From the NCBI GenBank assembly GCA_031308135.1, contig JAHLJT010000631.1, positions 264,726,948-264,790,947 of the forward strand: a DNA stretch of 64,000 nucleotides. The letters are read 5' to 3'. The stretch comes from Acheta domesticus. Taxonomy: Eukaryota; Arthropoda; Insecta; Orthoptera; Gryllidae. Shown in pieces: positions 42,391 to 52,800 of the stretch; within the stretch, counting starts at the first letter, position 1, and each line of letters starts with the position of its first letter. Under the pieces are notes generated by a model. The model saw only the letters and a list, made by a program, of their open reading frames with translations. It did no database searches and was not told where the DNA came from. The translations under genes were made by a program, and so were the position numbers.

Positions 42391-42589
42391 TGTATAAAAT
42401 TTGTTTTGACAAATGTTCAAAATGTACGTATAATCAGGATAAATGAGTTCAGTCTTCTTTTGTAACAAAATTATACATATTTTGTTACGATACAATTTTC
42501 AAATAAAAACCTCCATTTCTTTCCGTTGCAATGCAAGATCTTGGAGTTTCAGTGCAACTTCCCATTTAACCACCGCCCGTTTACTCTCT

Positions 42590-42651
42590 TGAGAATATCA
42601 CCGCAGGGAAATGCTCATGTGGTTTGCTTGCCTCACGGCAGCAACTATATA
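42590..42651 (+). promoter_or_regulatory. Core promoter of the + strand trypsin gene
   Basis: TATATA at 42646-42651 lies 47 nt before the ATG, the same spacing as in gene 2. The upstream motif TGAGAATATCACCGC plus AGGGAAATG (42590-42613) is shared with gene 2. The start site should be near 42677. Confidence 0.7.
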
Positions 42652-42698
42652 GGACTCCTCAAGGAGCTGCCTGCCTGGTTGTTCTAGAGGCCGTCACC

Positions 42699-42744
42699 AT
42701 GCTCAAACTCATCCCCTTCTTTTATTTGTTGGGTATCGTCCTAG
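42699..42744 (+). CDS. Trypsin exon 1 (signal peptide)
   Basis: 46 nt; CACC before the ATG is a good translation context. It ends one base into a codon at donor AG/GTAAGT. Confidence 0.9.
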
Positions 42745-45700
42745 GTAAGTACACGTTTCATGCAGCGTAGCTCCCATTAACGAACAGTCGTCTGTTGTCA
42801 GTTTGCATACATTATTCGAGGGTTATTTTATAAATAATGACCGTTTGTTAAAAAGAAGGATATATTGAACATATCATGATTTTCTTTTCAATAAATGACA
42901 TAGTTTCATCTTCGTTTCTACATACTTTCATTTTTGTTCAAAATTTTGTTATACCTTGCAAGACATTTTTGAACTCAGACGTTAATGCAATCTGCCGCCT
43001 GTGAAGAAGTGCTTTCCCTGACATGAGTTCTCATTTCTTTGTTATCGCTGGACCGTTGACAAGCGAAAAAAAATCCTTTAAACATGTGATAGTAGGCGCA
43101 AGGTTTGGACTGTAAGGTGGATGATCCAGTTGTTTCCGCCCAAAAACCTGTTTAGCCTTTGTGTAGGCTTATCATTTGTGTAGTTAGTCATTTATTTACA
43201 TCGAGTTGAAAAAATGGTGTAGATAAGTAATTTACTCACATAGTGAGTGATATTATTATCATAAAACGAATTTAAATCTAAAACTGTTCATTCGCACATG
43301 TTCATTAAAAATAAAATAAATACGAGTACTTTATAAATAATAATATGTTTTCCGCCTGTTTTACTTGACAAATAGACAGATACTTAAGAAACGTGACAAA
43401 TTTGACAAATACTTACGAAATAATATAGTAAAGAATGTATTAATAGGTTTTAGGATGAGTAGCAGAGTAGGATAGTTAGATAATACGGAAATCACTTCCA
43501 AAATGGGTAATATGGGGTGTTTTATTCCAAAAACCCTCTTCCATATGTTTAAAATTCTTTGCGCATTTAGTGATAGGAAGCAAAAGCTGAAAAATGTAGC
43601 ATTTTGGAAGAAAGGATGTTTCTTCAAATAGAGAGTTTATTTATTACCTCATCGTCTTCATGTAACACTATTACAAGAAGCTTAGTGGATTCTTACTATG
43701 TGGAAGAATTAGAAAACCAAATCGAAGAAAATAATACTTTACATGTGTGCAATATTGTACGTAAATCTGTAGTGTCGTGTTTTCAGAAATACCTCAAAGA
43801 CTTGAAATTATTTCAAACTTAAAAAATGAATTGTTCACAGGATGTAAAACTAACATATTTTTCCTTTAAATCCACTTGCAGTTCATCACCAGTACCCCAC
43901 GATACTCAAAGTAAAAATAAATTCCAATATGAACTCTACACGTGCATGGGTGTCAAGTGTTCTCGAATGTTATTTTAAATGATCAACAGTGCTAAGCCTC
44001 GTTTCTTTTGTAGCAAGGCCACCCCACAAACCACGGATGGTTCCGACAAACCCCCTCATCTCGACGGGCGCATCGTTGGTGGCAACACCACCTCCGTCAC
44101 CCATTTCCCCTACCAGGTAACCACCTTTCTCAAATTTCTTTCTAGCGTAGCACTATTTATGGGAGCCGGACGAGGTTCAGAATTCAAAAATTCGATGCTT
44201 GTTTTTTTAGATTAAATTTTTTTTTGTAATTTTAAATTTGAAACTACCCCATTTGAATGGATTACCCTCTATTCTAAGTTGATTGTTTCCGGTATAAAGG
44301 AAACTCTGCATGGAGGAGAGGGGGTTGCTTGTCAGCACACTGTCAGTTCGCTGCTCGCTTAGATGCGATTTGGTCACAATGTCACGATCAAGTAATTGCA
44401 TTTTTAAAAAGAAAAAGTATTATCTAAAGAGTAGACAAAGCAATTATATTAACAATGTGACAAAAATAGATGGAGCGAATATCCCTGTTAATACTACATA
44501 TGGAGCAGGAATGTATTAGGAAACTGAAGGCCATTATCCAATTTCAATATTTTGAAATGTAAGGAAACATTTTGTCTCAAACCAAGAAAGGTATAATAAT
44601 AATAAAACTATCAACAGCTAATAATCATGTTGTTTTGTTTACGCTGAATCATTCTCAGTAAAATATGTACTCGTGTTTCGGAAATATTAAGAGATACATG
44701 ACAAGAAAATGTGTAAAAAAAGTAGTAAGTTAAACAATAAATAAATAAATTTAATAATGAATAATTACTCATTAATTATAAATTATTGAATAGGAGTGCA
44801 AAGCATTCAGGGTATGTATTAAACTCTATCCATGTTTCAGGCAAGTTTCAACGTATTAGCTCCAGCACGTTGAGAGAAAATGTTCCATTAATAAAAGTCC
44901 ATTTAACATGGGGAAGGAAACATCTTCCAGCTTACATTGTTTTCTGAGGAGATGATATTACCAATTGTAACAATTACAAACTCTTGCATTCTCTTCTAAG
45001 TTTTTTAATGCATGATTTTCTTTCTCTTCCCTTTTCTGAAAAAACAAATTCGATCTGACCGAATTCCATGCGCTTGCTTACAGATCTCACTTCAGCACAA
45101 TGACAAGCATGTCTGCGGAGGCTCCATCGTCAATTCGCAATGGGTCCTCACTGCTGGTCACTGCATGATCCAGTGAGTGTCTTGTCTAAACAAAGTATTT
45201 TTATCAGTTTGTTCAAACATTTCCATCAACATCAACAAGCAAAACTTATTTCGATCAGGTTTTTGTCCAGTTTCCCTGATCCATTGAGCAAATGCTGAGA
45301 TGGCCCCTTATTTGCTTCTGGACATAAATGCAGCTTCACTATGCGCACGTTTTGTTGAGCACTCCTTTTGCTTGTAGTGGTAGGAGTGGAGTGAAAGGTG
45401 AGTTACTACTTTGTTAACAATGCAGAAAAATCAAATCCTAAGTTCTTTTACCGTTGAAAATATGTTTTCTATAACTCGGGTACGAAAATGTTTAGTTTTT
45501 CAAATGCTGCTAATCTCGCGCTTTTTTAAAAAAATGTTATTATTTTTAAAATGTTTTTTTATTTATCTTTCAACTCTCGTATTTACAGTTAAAATGTTGG
45601 GAAGGGATTCCGGAACTCAAGAAAACGTGCGCAAATAATCTTCTCCCCCATACGTCACATGCAGATGTTACTGTTTTTTGACTTGTCTGTCCGGGAGAAG

Positions 45701-48699
45701 CCGCGTCGTTGACTGAGAAGGCGACGTTTTGCCTGACGTGTCGCAGGCTTCCTCAGGGCAGTGACTGTCAGTGACTAATCGCCTTGAGGAAGCCTGCGAC
45801 GTGTCAGACGAAACGTCACCTTCTCAGCCAACGCGTCACCCGGGCACGGCGTCACCCGGACCAGCAAAGAAGTCGTGGACTTGAGTCGCGGAAGCTTGCA
45901 CTTACATTTTCTGTTTTTTTACCAAATAAATAAATAACCAGGAACCCAAAATCGTGTGTTCTGTCCAGCCGTCTCTCGGAGTACTCCGTTCGCGCTGGCA
46001 GCAACACTCCCAACTCCAATGGCGCCGTCTACAACGTATCCAGAGCCATACGCCACGCCAAGTTCAACTCAAACCAGCTTGGACTACGACGTTGCCGTGA
46101 TTCGCGTAAGTCTTTGGTATTGGCTTTCGAAAACGACAGCCACAGCGATAGAAATTGCTTAAATGGTCTCATTTTGTATTGGAATTGCCAAACATTATAC
46201 AGGTTGTCCGGGGAGGAAACGTCGGAAACTTCAACAATAGGCCATTGAGACAATTTTAAGCATATTTTGTCTAATAAACCACATGGATATTCCGAATGGC
46301 TGAGCCGGAATAAGCACTCAAAAGTTAGTTTGAAAATATGCTTTTTTAGGCAAAAAATTGCATTGTAGAATCATAGAAACACTGCAACAATATTTAAATT
46401 GTTTTAATTTACATTATAAAAGAAATTAATATATTTTACCGCAAAGAAAAATTAACCCAGAAATAAAAAAAACACCCAATTTACACAATTCGACTATTTT
46501 TTTATTTCTTGGCTAATTTTTCTTTCTGAACAAATGTATTCATTTCTTTTGTAAATAATAAACAATGTTTCTGGAGTGTTTATATGCTTCTACAATGCAC
46601 ATTTTTGCCTAGAAAGCATATTTTCAAACCAATTTTTGAGTTCTAATTGCGGCTCACCCATTCGGAATATCCATGAAATTTATTAGAAAAAATATGCTTA
46701 AAATTGTCTTAAGAGCTTATTTTCGAAGTTTCGACGTTTCCTCCCCGGACACCCTGTATAGTTTCCCGTCAATAAAACATTTCAAAATGTATTTTTTGAT
46801 GAATATTCGTTCATAAAAGACCATCATTAACGGCGCAGAGACTTAAAAGTGATCTTCAGTTAAATTATATACTCAATTATAATGGATGTAATGAAATTGC
46901 AAACTTCATTTGCAATTTCAAAACAAAATTCTGGTGCCACGAAAAACGTATAAGCAATATTACTTCGCTAACACACCTTGTAAACACTGTAGAGCATTTT
47001 GATTACGTACGTTATTTTTTGCAGATTGGCGGTACCTTTGAATTTGGCCCCAAAGTCAAGGCCATTCGCCTGGCGGAATACAGGCCCGCACCAGGCAGCA
47101 AAGCCGTTGTCACCGGCTGGGGCACCACTCGGTAGGTGTTACTCTTCTCATTTTCTCAGTACCTACTGTTCGATTAGAAGAAGTTGCTGATTCATACTTT
47201 TGAGCGTAGGTTGCTTTGGAGTCCAGGTTACAAAACATTACTATTTACGTGCTTCCGGATTTGAAAATTAACGAAATACAAAACGTAATGAAATATACAA
47301 ATTGTAGGAATAGAAGCAGATGGATATTACCTCGTTTTGGAATAGACACTCCTCTCATTAAGATCAATAAATAATACGCTTGTTAACAAAAATACAATGC
47401 TCACGCTTTTCTCCCTTTTACTGTCTATTCAAGAACACATTGACAAACTCTATGAGTTTATCTCTGTAGTTTGTATGTGGAGTGGAACGATGTTTACAAG
47501 TTGTAAACCTTTAATAAGCACGTGCTCCTTGAATTTGAAATCTACCACACAAATAACTAATGAAATATTTTCAAAATAAGAGTTTCTGTCGAAAATTTGC
47601 CGTTTTGTAGCGCAGGACTATAACTATTTCTGATCTTGCGGCGTAAGGGGAGAAAGTAATACATCCTAAGCTGTTATTTTTCGTGGTATTTCAGGACGTT
47701 TTCTTGGAATGATCTCTTTGTTCTCAATGTAATTCGAAAATTGTCAATCGTGAGGAGTAATGTAAATTCAAATTTAAAAAAGGACAAACAAATTTATGAA
47801 AGAATGTGAACATTAGATACAAAATGAGGAAGGGAAGTAAAAAAGAGTCCATAAACTCACAAAAACACTCGCTGCTCCTAATTTAAAATACTTTATATCA
47901 CATTAACTCGCTGCACAAAACAAACTGGGTGGCACAGCAAAAGACGAAAACACAAGTAATAAGAGAGAACGTTCTCTACACGATGTTCATTTGTTTCTTG
48001 TTTGGCAATGCCATTTAAGCAACTATGAATGTAGATCTGATAAGTAGTTTCCAAGGAACGCCAGAGGCGTTCGTAGGTCACACAACAGTATGAACCAGCT
48101 ACTTCTTTTAATCGAACTTTAGAGGAGTTAGTTCTTTTTGAGGCGCTGTTGGATAGCTTGGACATTTTCTACTTTGTTGTCCGGGAGACGCCACATCCTA
48201 GGCAAAAATTCCAACGTTTCGGCATTCATGCTGCAACCTTCCTCAGAGCAAAATGACCGAGATGAAAATCGCAGGAAGGTCGCAGCACGACGCCCAAAAC
48301 GTTTGCACCATAGGACGTGTCGACTCCCGCACAGCCAAGAAGATACTACCTCTGACCGCAAAGGCCTACTCTTTCATTTCACATGGGCATTTCTTGCAGC
48401 ATGGAGGCTCTTTGGCAAACAAACTACAGTCCGTGAGCCTGCCCATCCTGTCAAACAAAGCCTGCAGGAGTTACTACAACGTTCGCTCCATCACCGACCG
48501 CATGCTGTGCGCCGGCTTCACCAGCGGCGGCAAGGATTCCTGCGAGGGTGACTCCGGTGGCCCCCTCGTGTTTAGTGGCGAGCAGGTGGGCGTCGTGTCC
48601 TGGGGCTATGGCTGCGCCCGCCCCAACTACCCCGGCGTCTACACCAGCGTTGCCAACCTCCGCTCCTGGATCATCGCCAACACCAAAGAGACGGTTTAA
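42699..48699 (+). CDS. Trypsin-type serine protease gene, six exons, frame-broken in this assembly
   Basis: A predicted secreted digestive-type trypsin, cleaving after Arg/Lys. Exons: 42699-42744, 44014-44116, 45084-45172, 45969-46105, 47025-47131, 48400-48699. Domains in order: signal peptide ([16 protein letters not shown]), short propeptide, activation site DGR/IVGG, His57 in LTAGHC, Asp102 in [15 protein letters not shown], and CEGDSGGP with Ser195. Asp189 (KDSC), SWGYG and PGVY form an arginine/lysine pocket. About 260 residues is normal for the family. All introns are GT-AG with strong sites. Three frame problems remain: exon 2 is one base short, exon 4 has one extra base before the Asp motif, and exon 6 is one base short at its start. 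Every key residue survives, so assembly indels or very recent decay are both possible. Confidence 0.92.
42808..43145 (-). pseudogene. mariner-like transposase remnant in intron 1
   Basis: On the - strand the sequence reads [10 protein letters not shown] (about 43125-43095), then, with stops, [28 protein letters not shown] and [18 protein letters not shown]. This is the conserved C-terminal order of mariner transposases after the second catalytic Asp motif. It ends near TCATTATTTATAAAATAACCCTCG (42808), which looks like a mariner 3' end. Frame breaks and stops make it inactive. Confidence 0.85.
43150..44013. other. Remainder of trypsin intron 1, nothing recognised
   Basis: AT-rich DNA ending in the acceptor TTTCTTTTGTAG. 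Small frames here are not exons. Confidence 0.6.
44014..44116 (+). CDS. Trypsin exon 2 (propeptide, IVGG activation site)
   Basis: 103 nt. It encodes [20 protein letters not shown] and then VTHFPYQ, ending at CAG/GTAACC in phase 0. Joined to exon 1 the phase fails by one base; a one-base-short C run near 44022-44025 would explain it. Confidence 0.88.
44117..45083. other. Trypsin intron 2, nothing recognised
   Basis: AT-rich intron from GTAACC to TTGCTTACAG, without a clear mobile element. Confidence 0.6.
45084..45172 (+). CDS. Trypsin exon 3 (catalytic His)
   Basis: 89 nt, acceptor TTGCTTACAG, donor GTGAGT. It encodes [20 protein letters not shown] and VLTAGHCMI plus two bases. Confidence 0.93.
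45668..45905. mobile_element. Penelope-like terminal inverted pair with hammerhead-like cores
   Basis: Two arms face away from each other in intron 3. On the - strand (45756-45725) CTGAGGA is followed by A, stem GCCTG/CAGGC and CAAAACG. On the + strand (45784-45815) TTGAGGA is followed by A, stem GCCTG/CAGAC and GAAACG. Between them they supply a complete hammerhead ribozyme core (CUGANGA, stem II, GAAA), each arm having one core mutation. On the + arm ACG can pair with CGT near 45833 just before a C, giving a GUC-type cleavage triplet. Outer parts (GTCCGGGAGA / TCACCCGGAC) match elements at 31455 and 48160. No reverse transcriptase is present. Confidence 0.6.
45969..46105 (+). CDS. Trypsin exon 4 (catalytic Asp), internal frameshift
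   Basis: Acceptor TTCTGTCCAG, donor GTAAGT. One base completes a His codon, then [18 protein letters not shown] and [14 protein letters not shown] read in one frame. LDYDVAVIR reads in the next frame, so one extra base lies between about 46063 and 46079. The exon is 137 nt, whereas 136 would keep phase. Confidence 0.88.
46200..46756. mobile_element. Foldback MITE in trypsin intron 4, TSD TATA
   Basis: The 557-bp element begins CAGGTTGTCCGGGGAGGAAA and ends TTTCCTCCCCGGACACCCTG, flanked by TATA on both sides (46196-46199 and 46757-46760). The two arms are inverted copies over nearly their whole length, for example GCATTGTAGAATCATAGAAACAC against its complement near 46600. Transcribed, it would fold into one long hairpin. 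No coding capacity. Confidence 0.9.
47025..47131 (+). CDS. Trypsin exon 5
   Basis: 107 nt, acceptor TATTTTTTGCAG, donor GTAGGT. It encodes [19 protein letters not shown] and [16 protein letters not shown] plus two bases. GWG is the conserved trypsin-fold strand motif. Confidence 0.92.
47132..48399. other. Trypsin intron 5 with repeat pieces
   Basis: A tail fragment of the dispersed repeat (47578-47662: TTTGCCGTTTTGTAGCGCAGG) and a Penelope-like pair (48160-48350) sit in it. The rest is AT-rich and empty. It ends TTTCTTGCAG. Confidence 0.65.
48160..48350. mobile_element. Penelope-like inverted pair next to exon 6
   Basis: The left arm on the - strand has CTGAGGA (48246-48240) then GGTTGCAGCATGAATGCC and GAAACG, an intact hammerhead-type core with a weak stem II. 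The right arm on + has CGCAGGAAGGTCGCAGC...CCCAAAACG, a decayed core. Outer ends GTCCGGGAGACGCC and GTGTCGACTCCCGCACAGCC are complementary in part. It ends about 50 nt before the exon 6 acceptor. Confidence 0.5.
48400..48699 (+). CDS. Trypsin exon 6 (Ser195, S1 pocket, stop)
   Basis: 300 nt, GC-richer than its surroundings. It encodes [17 protein letters not shown], the Cys pair positions (KACRSYY, RMLCAGF), [33 protein letters not shown] and [11 protein letters not shown] before TAA. Following acceptor TTCTTGCAG it starts in phase 0, but exon 5 needs one extra base. The open frame continuing upstream into the intron from 48253 is not coding. Confidence 0.93.
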   Translation, partial: HGGSLANKLQSVSLPILSNKACRSYYNVRSITDRMLCAGFTSGGKDSCEGDSGGPLVFSGEQVGVVSWGYGCARPNYPGVYTSVANLRSWIIANTKETV

Positions 48700-48765
48700 A
48701 ACGTTTGGTTTCAGCTGATTGTTGTGTTACCCTTTTGCTTCTCTATCTCTTTTTTAAATTAAAAC

Positions 48766-48771
48766 AATAAA
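48766..48771 (+). terminator. Polyadenylation signal AATAAA of the trypsin gene
   Basis: AATAAA lies 67 nt after the stop codon in an AT-rich context, a normal distance for a short 3' untranslated region. Confidence 0.8.
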
Positions 48772-48789
48772 ATTCGTTAAAAAACGTTT

Positions 48790-49635
48790 TATTTATAATT
48801 TTACTCCCAATTTTGAATCAATCCTTTTCACAATGCCATTTTCAAACAGAAATTGGAAATCCTGCTACATGATAAATGTTTGGATTCCTAGAGATAGTTT
48901 GGAAGCACGTTATAGAATAATAATATTTTATACCAGATGGGGATCTCACGCGTTTCTGATCGTAGGGGGTTAGAGGAGAATCATGTTTTATTTCCTCTCA
49001 CACTCCTTTTTTAGGTACATTACCGTGATGATTGTTTTTGTTTTCCCCTGAATCAAAGAAAGTACATAGGTCGTAGGTATTGAATGATTGGGATAAGTTG
49101 ATTTTGAGGAGGGTATTAAACCAATCAGCCACAAACTACATGATCCCATGTTTTCCTTGGTGCTCGAACCCTAGTCTTTGGCTCTCGTTATTTGCCAATT
49201 CTCCAATCCTCTGCACATCATTTAAGAATTCCTCTTCCTAAAATCATTTACGCCTTTCGTTTCTGGTACACATGATATATATCAATTTTCTTAATAGCAA
49301 AAAAATCGATCGAAAAAATCATTTGTACAATAAATGCGCATTTTTGAAAAGTACTCGTGTGTTCCAATGAGTTAACACTCACGTAACTTTTGTTTCATTA
49401 AACAATAAAAAAGGTATCCTCAGAGCAAGTTTTCATCTATTTAGTAAGAGCTTAGCGTTGAGAGTGGGTTTATAGTAAACTGCGGAACATGTAGTTTGAG
49501 CGCGCTAATAACGGATTGCAAAAATTTTAATATCAAATTAGTAACAGAAGTTAGGTTTACACATGCATTTCACATTCATTGTCATTATAGTTGAAATAAA
49601 GGAATCAATTTTTACCTTACAGAATGAGTCATTTC
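48790..49635. other. Intergenic AT-rich DNA, nothing recognised
   Basis: No feature supported downstream of the trypsin gene. Confidence 0.5.
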
Positions 49636-49639
49636 ATAA

Positions 49640-51000
49640 ATTAGTGGTGCTACAACAGCTCATACTTTCCCGCGTTGAAAACAACTATTGAAATATTGCA
49701 CTCTCTGCGCAACTAACATCTTAGCTATTATTTGAAAACGTCCAATTCAACCAAGAAGCAAACAACTGACTGTTGTCTAACGACTATCCCAGCGTTGTCA
49801 AAACTTCTCCAACAATGCATAAAAATATAATACAAAAGTTTTGTAAACTTTTATTCGAAAAAAAAGACTGATACCCCGGACAATATAGAAATGCATCTCA
49901 TAGAGTGAGTAGAGAAGAGTATTCTAAAACCATGCAAAAATACCATACAATGGTACAGCATTGCTATTGCGAAAACTATTTTCATGCAAATATCAACATA
50001 AATTTGACAATTATAACTTCTTTTCATACAGCTACATCAAGTCACAACAATGACACGTAATTCATAGAAATTCGCGTAATTCACAGAAATTCGCGAACAC
50101 CAAAGGGAATTCCATTGTTGCATTCCCTGCATTGTAGCTTTCTCTGATAGCTAGTCATTTTTATTTCAAATATTTCAAAGTAAATAATTTCTAAAAAGAT
50201 TAATGTGTAAATGTATAACAAAAAGTCGAATGTAAGAAACGAACAAAGAAATAATATACAAATATGCAAATTCTAATTTACGACGCATCCAGCTGTCTGA
50301 AGCGCAGTAAATGGGCTATTATATTTGTCAACAAAATACAGAAAAACTACTCGTATTTTCAAAAAATTGAACATGACCTTAATTGAAGATCTGTTTTTTA
50401 TGAACACATCAGATTAAGAAATAAAAAGTGTATCTTCATATTTGTAGTTGTAGGAAGACGTCGAAAAAATTTGCATTTTTTTCAATTTTCGAAAAATCAG
50501 AGTTTTTAACCAACATGAAACTTGCACCATTCTTTTAAATGTTTTTTTATACTATCCAACAAAATGAAGTCAAGTTGTTGTCACCATTTTTGGCAATTTG
50601 AAAATGTCCCAGGGGCTGCATGTTAAGTGCCCCCAAAATTAAAATATCGATTTAAAATTCAAGAGGTCACGATATAAGTTAGATCGAGCGGGGAATGTCA
50701 ATTTTTGACAAAATCGGCTGAACGGTTAGCCGCTAGCGTTGTTCACAGACGTTCCCTTTCGTCGGAGTCGAAGAGACGTTTTGCTTTCAGTTGTTTTTTC
50801 GGTATCAAGGACCCAAAAAAGAGGGATACTGGCTGCTCCACGTGTTAGGGGATTTTTTTATTAATTTAATAACTGTATTTGCTCACTTTTTCGTTACCAG
50901 GGCCCGGCAATGTTTTTTTTCTTTCGAAAATCCTCCGTTTTTTTCGCGCAGCATAACATAACTTTCCCCATATATGTACGTACACGGGAAAGTAAAAATA
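49640..51000 (+). repeat. Dispersed repeat family, near full-length copy
   Basis: Starts TTAGTGGTGCTACAACAGCTC, continues through ACTAACATCTTAGCTATT (shared with 890), GTAGTTGTAGGAAGACG, GAAAATGTCCCAGGGGC and TTTTTTCGGTATCAAGGACC, and ends at ACACGGGAAAGTAAAAA. About 1.36 kb. Confidence 0.75.
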
Positions 51001-51004
51001 AATA

Positions 51005-51840
51005 TTGTTGTAACGAAATGAGATATATGCAGTCACGCTGGACTTTCGAGTACGTATGACAACCAGTATAAACGAGGAATCAAATAAAATCAATTAAATT
51101 CCATAGTGGCAGCAGAGATGTTGAGTCAATCCATAATTGTTAATTCAAAATAGAAGAGGTATTTGTATATTACATTGCAAATTTCATTATAACGAAACCA
51201 CAGTCTTACACTTGTTTTGAGACTAATATCTTTCATCTCCAGAGGTTCCAAGCATCGTGATTTAAACACATAATTCTTAAGTCATAACAAGTAAAAACAA
51301 TTAAATAACTAACTACCTATTCATTACTTGGTTAGTAACTAATAATTTTATTTATTTATTTTTCATTTATTAAATAAATATTGTCATATCGAAATAAAAT
51401 TTATGCAATTATGTAAGATAAGCGGAAATGTACTACACGGCGTAGGAACAAACTCAATCAAATACAATCGATTTGACAATTAAATATACGTTTATTACTA
51501 ATTTATTCTTCAATAATTAAATTAATTACTGTTGCGGTTTATTAAATAAATTTGGTTGACTCGGAAAGAGAGTTAAGCACAATGTCAGACATTCTAGTAT
51601 ATACAATAGGAAATACGAACGGCAAGCAATTAGTAAATTAAGTACTTGTTGTCATATGTTCATTTACTTCGAAGATTCGTTATTTCGTACTTAAAAAAAT
51701 CAAATGATAGTGAATAAATTAAACTGGTACAGTATTTGCAGCACATTATTATGAAAAGAGAGAATAATTTCATACAAGTTTGTTCTGTTCACATTGAAGT
51801 AAGATTCCTATATTTTTCCTTTCTCGTATACGTACGTATA
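51005..51840. other. AT-rich DNA, nothing recognised
   Basis: No feature supported. Confidence 0.5.
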
Positions 51841-51844
51841 CACG

Positions 51845-52800
51845 GTGTGCTAAACGTAGTATAGGGAAAGTTATGTAATGCTGCGCGAAAAAATGGCCAA
51901 TTTTCGGCGGAAAAAAATTAATTGCCGCGCCGTGAAAACGAAAAAGTGGATAAAACCAGTTGCTAAATTAACGAAAAAAATTCTCTAACACGTGGTGTAG
52001 CCAGAAATCCTGTTTTCTAGGTTCTTGATACCGAAAAACCAATTGAAAGGAAAACGTCCGTCTGTCCGTTTGTCCATCTGTCCATCTGTGAACACTGCTA
52101 GCACCTAAACCATACGTACGATTTCTTCCAAAATGGATATTCCCCCAATCGATCTGGTTCTAGTCGCAGCTTTGAGATTTTGAAAAAGATTCTTCAAAAT
52201 TTGGGGGTACATTACATGATGCTCCCCGGGAATTTTCAAACTTTTCTCAAAAGCGGCTCCAAATTTTTTCTTTAAATTTCTTGTATGAATAGAGTAAAAT
52301 ACACTTATTTACATAGCGTAGGTCCGATTTTCGCGGATATCTCCGAATTTTCGAAAATTGCAAAAGTTTAAATTTTTTCGGCGTCATTCTGGAACTACAA
52401 AATTGAAGAAAGAGATTTTTCCTTCAAATAAATGTGTTTTCCAAAGTAAGATCTTTGTTTAAGGTCATGTACATTGTTTCGAAAATTTTAGAAGTTTTCG
52501 CGAAATGTTGCGTGCAATAAGTGCAATTTTAAAAATATACAAAAACTAGATTTTCTCAAAAACGGCTCCAAATTTTTTCTTTAAACTTCTGGTTGGGATA
52601 GTGCTAAATGTACCCTATGAGATGACATAAACGCCATATTGCTGTATTCTTTTGTTTTTTTTTTCAAAAATTGCAAAAATGTAATGTTTTTGACGTGTCT
52701 CTCACGTCGTTAATATTTACACTAGCAGCAAATTGTTCACATTATTATATTTATGAGTACAAGTGCTTTAAATAATGTCAAGTAAAGTTTCTCGAAAACA
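51845..52800 (-). repeat. Dispersed repeat family copy, reverse orientation
   Basis: The - strand end of the family (GGGAAAGTTATGTAATGCTG in + orientation) is at 51867. The GTCCGTCTGTCCGTTTGTCC array is at 52045-52090 and CATGATGCTCCCCGGGAATTTTC near 52220. It continues into head-half sequence up to about 52800. Confidence 0.75.

Noticed and set aside
43979..44013. ATG at 43979 as the start of the trypsin protein
   Set aside because: It is upstream of a good acceptor (TTTCTTTTGTAG) and would give a protein without a signal peptide; the 42699 start has the signal peptide, TATA box and a paralogous counterpart.
48253..48396. Open frame extending the last trypsin exon upstream to an ATG at 48253
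   Set aside because: It runs through a Penelope-like repeat and a strong splice acceptor (TTCTTGCAG), and the peptide before HGGSLANKL has no protease similarity.
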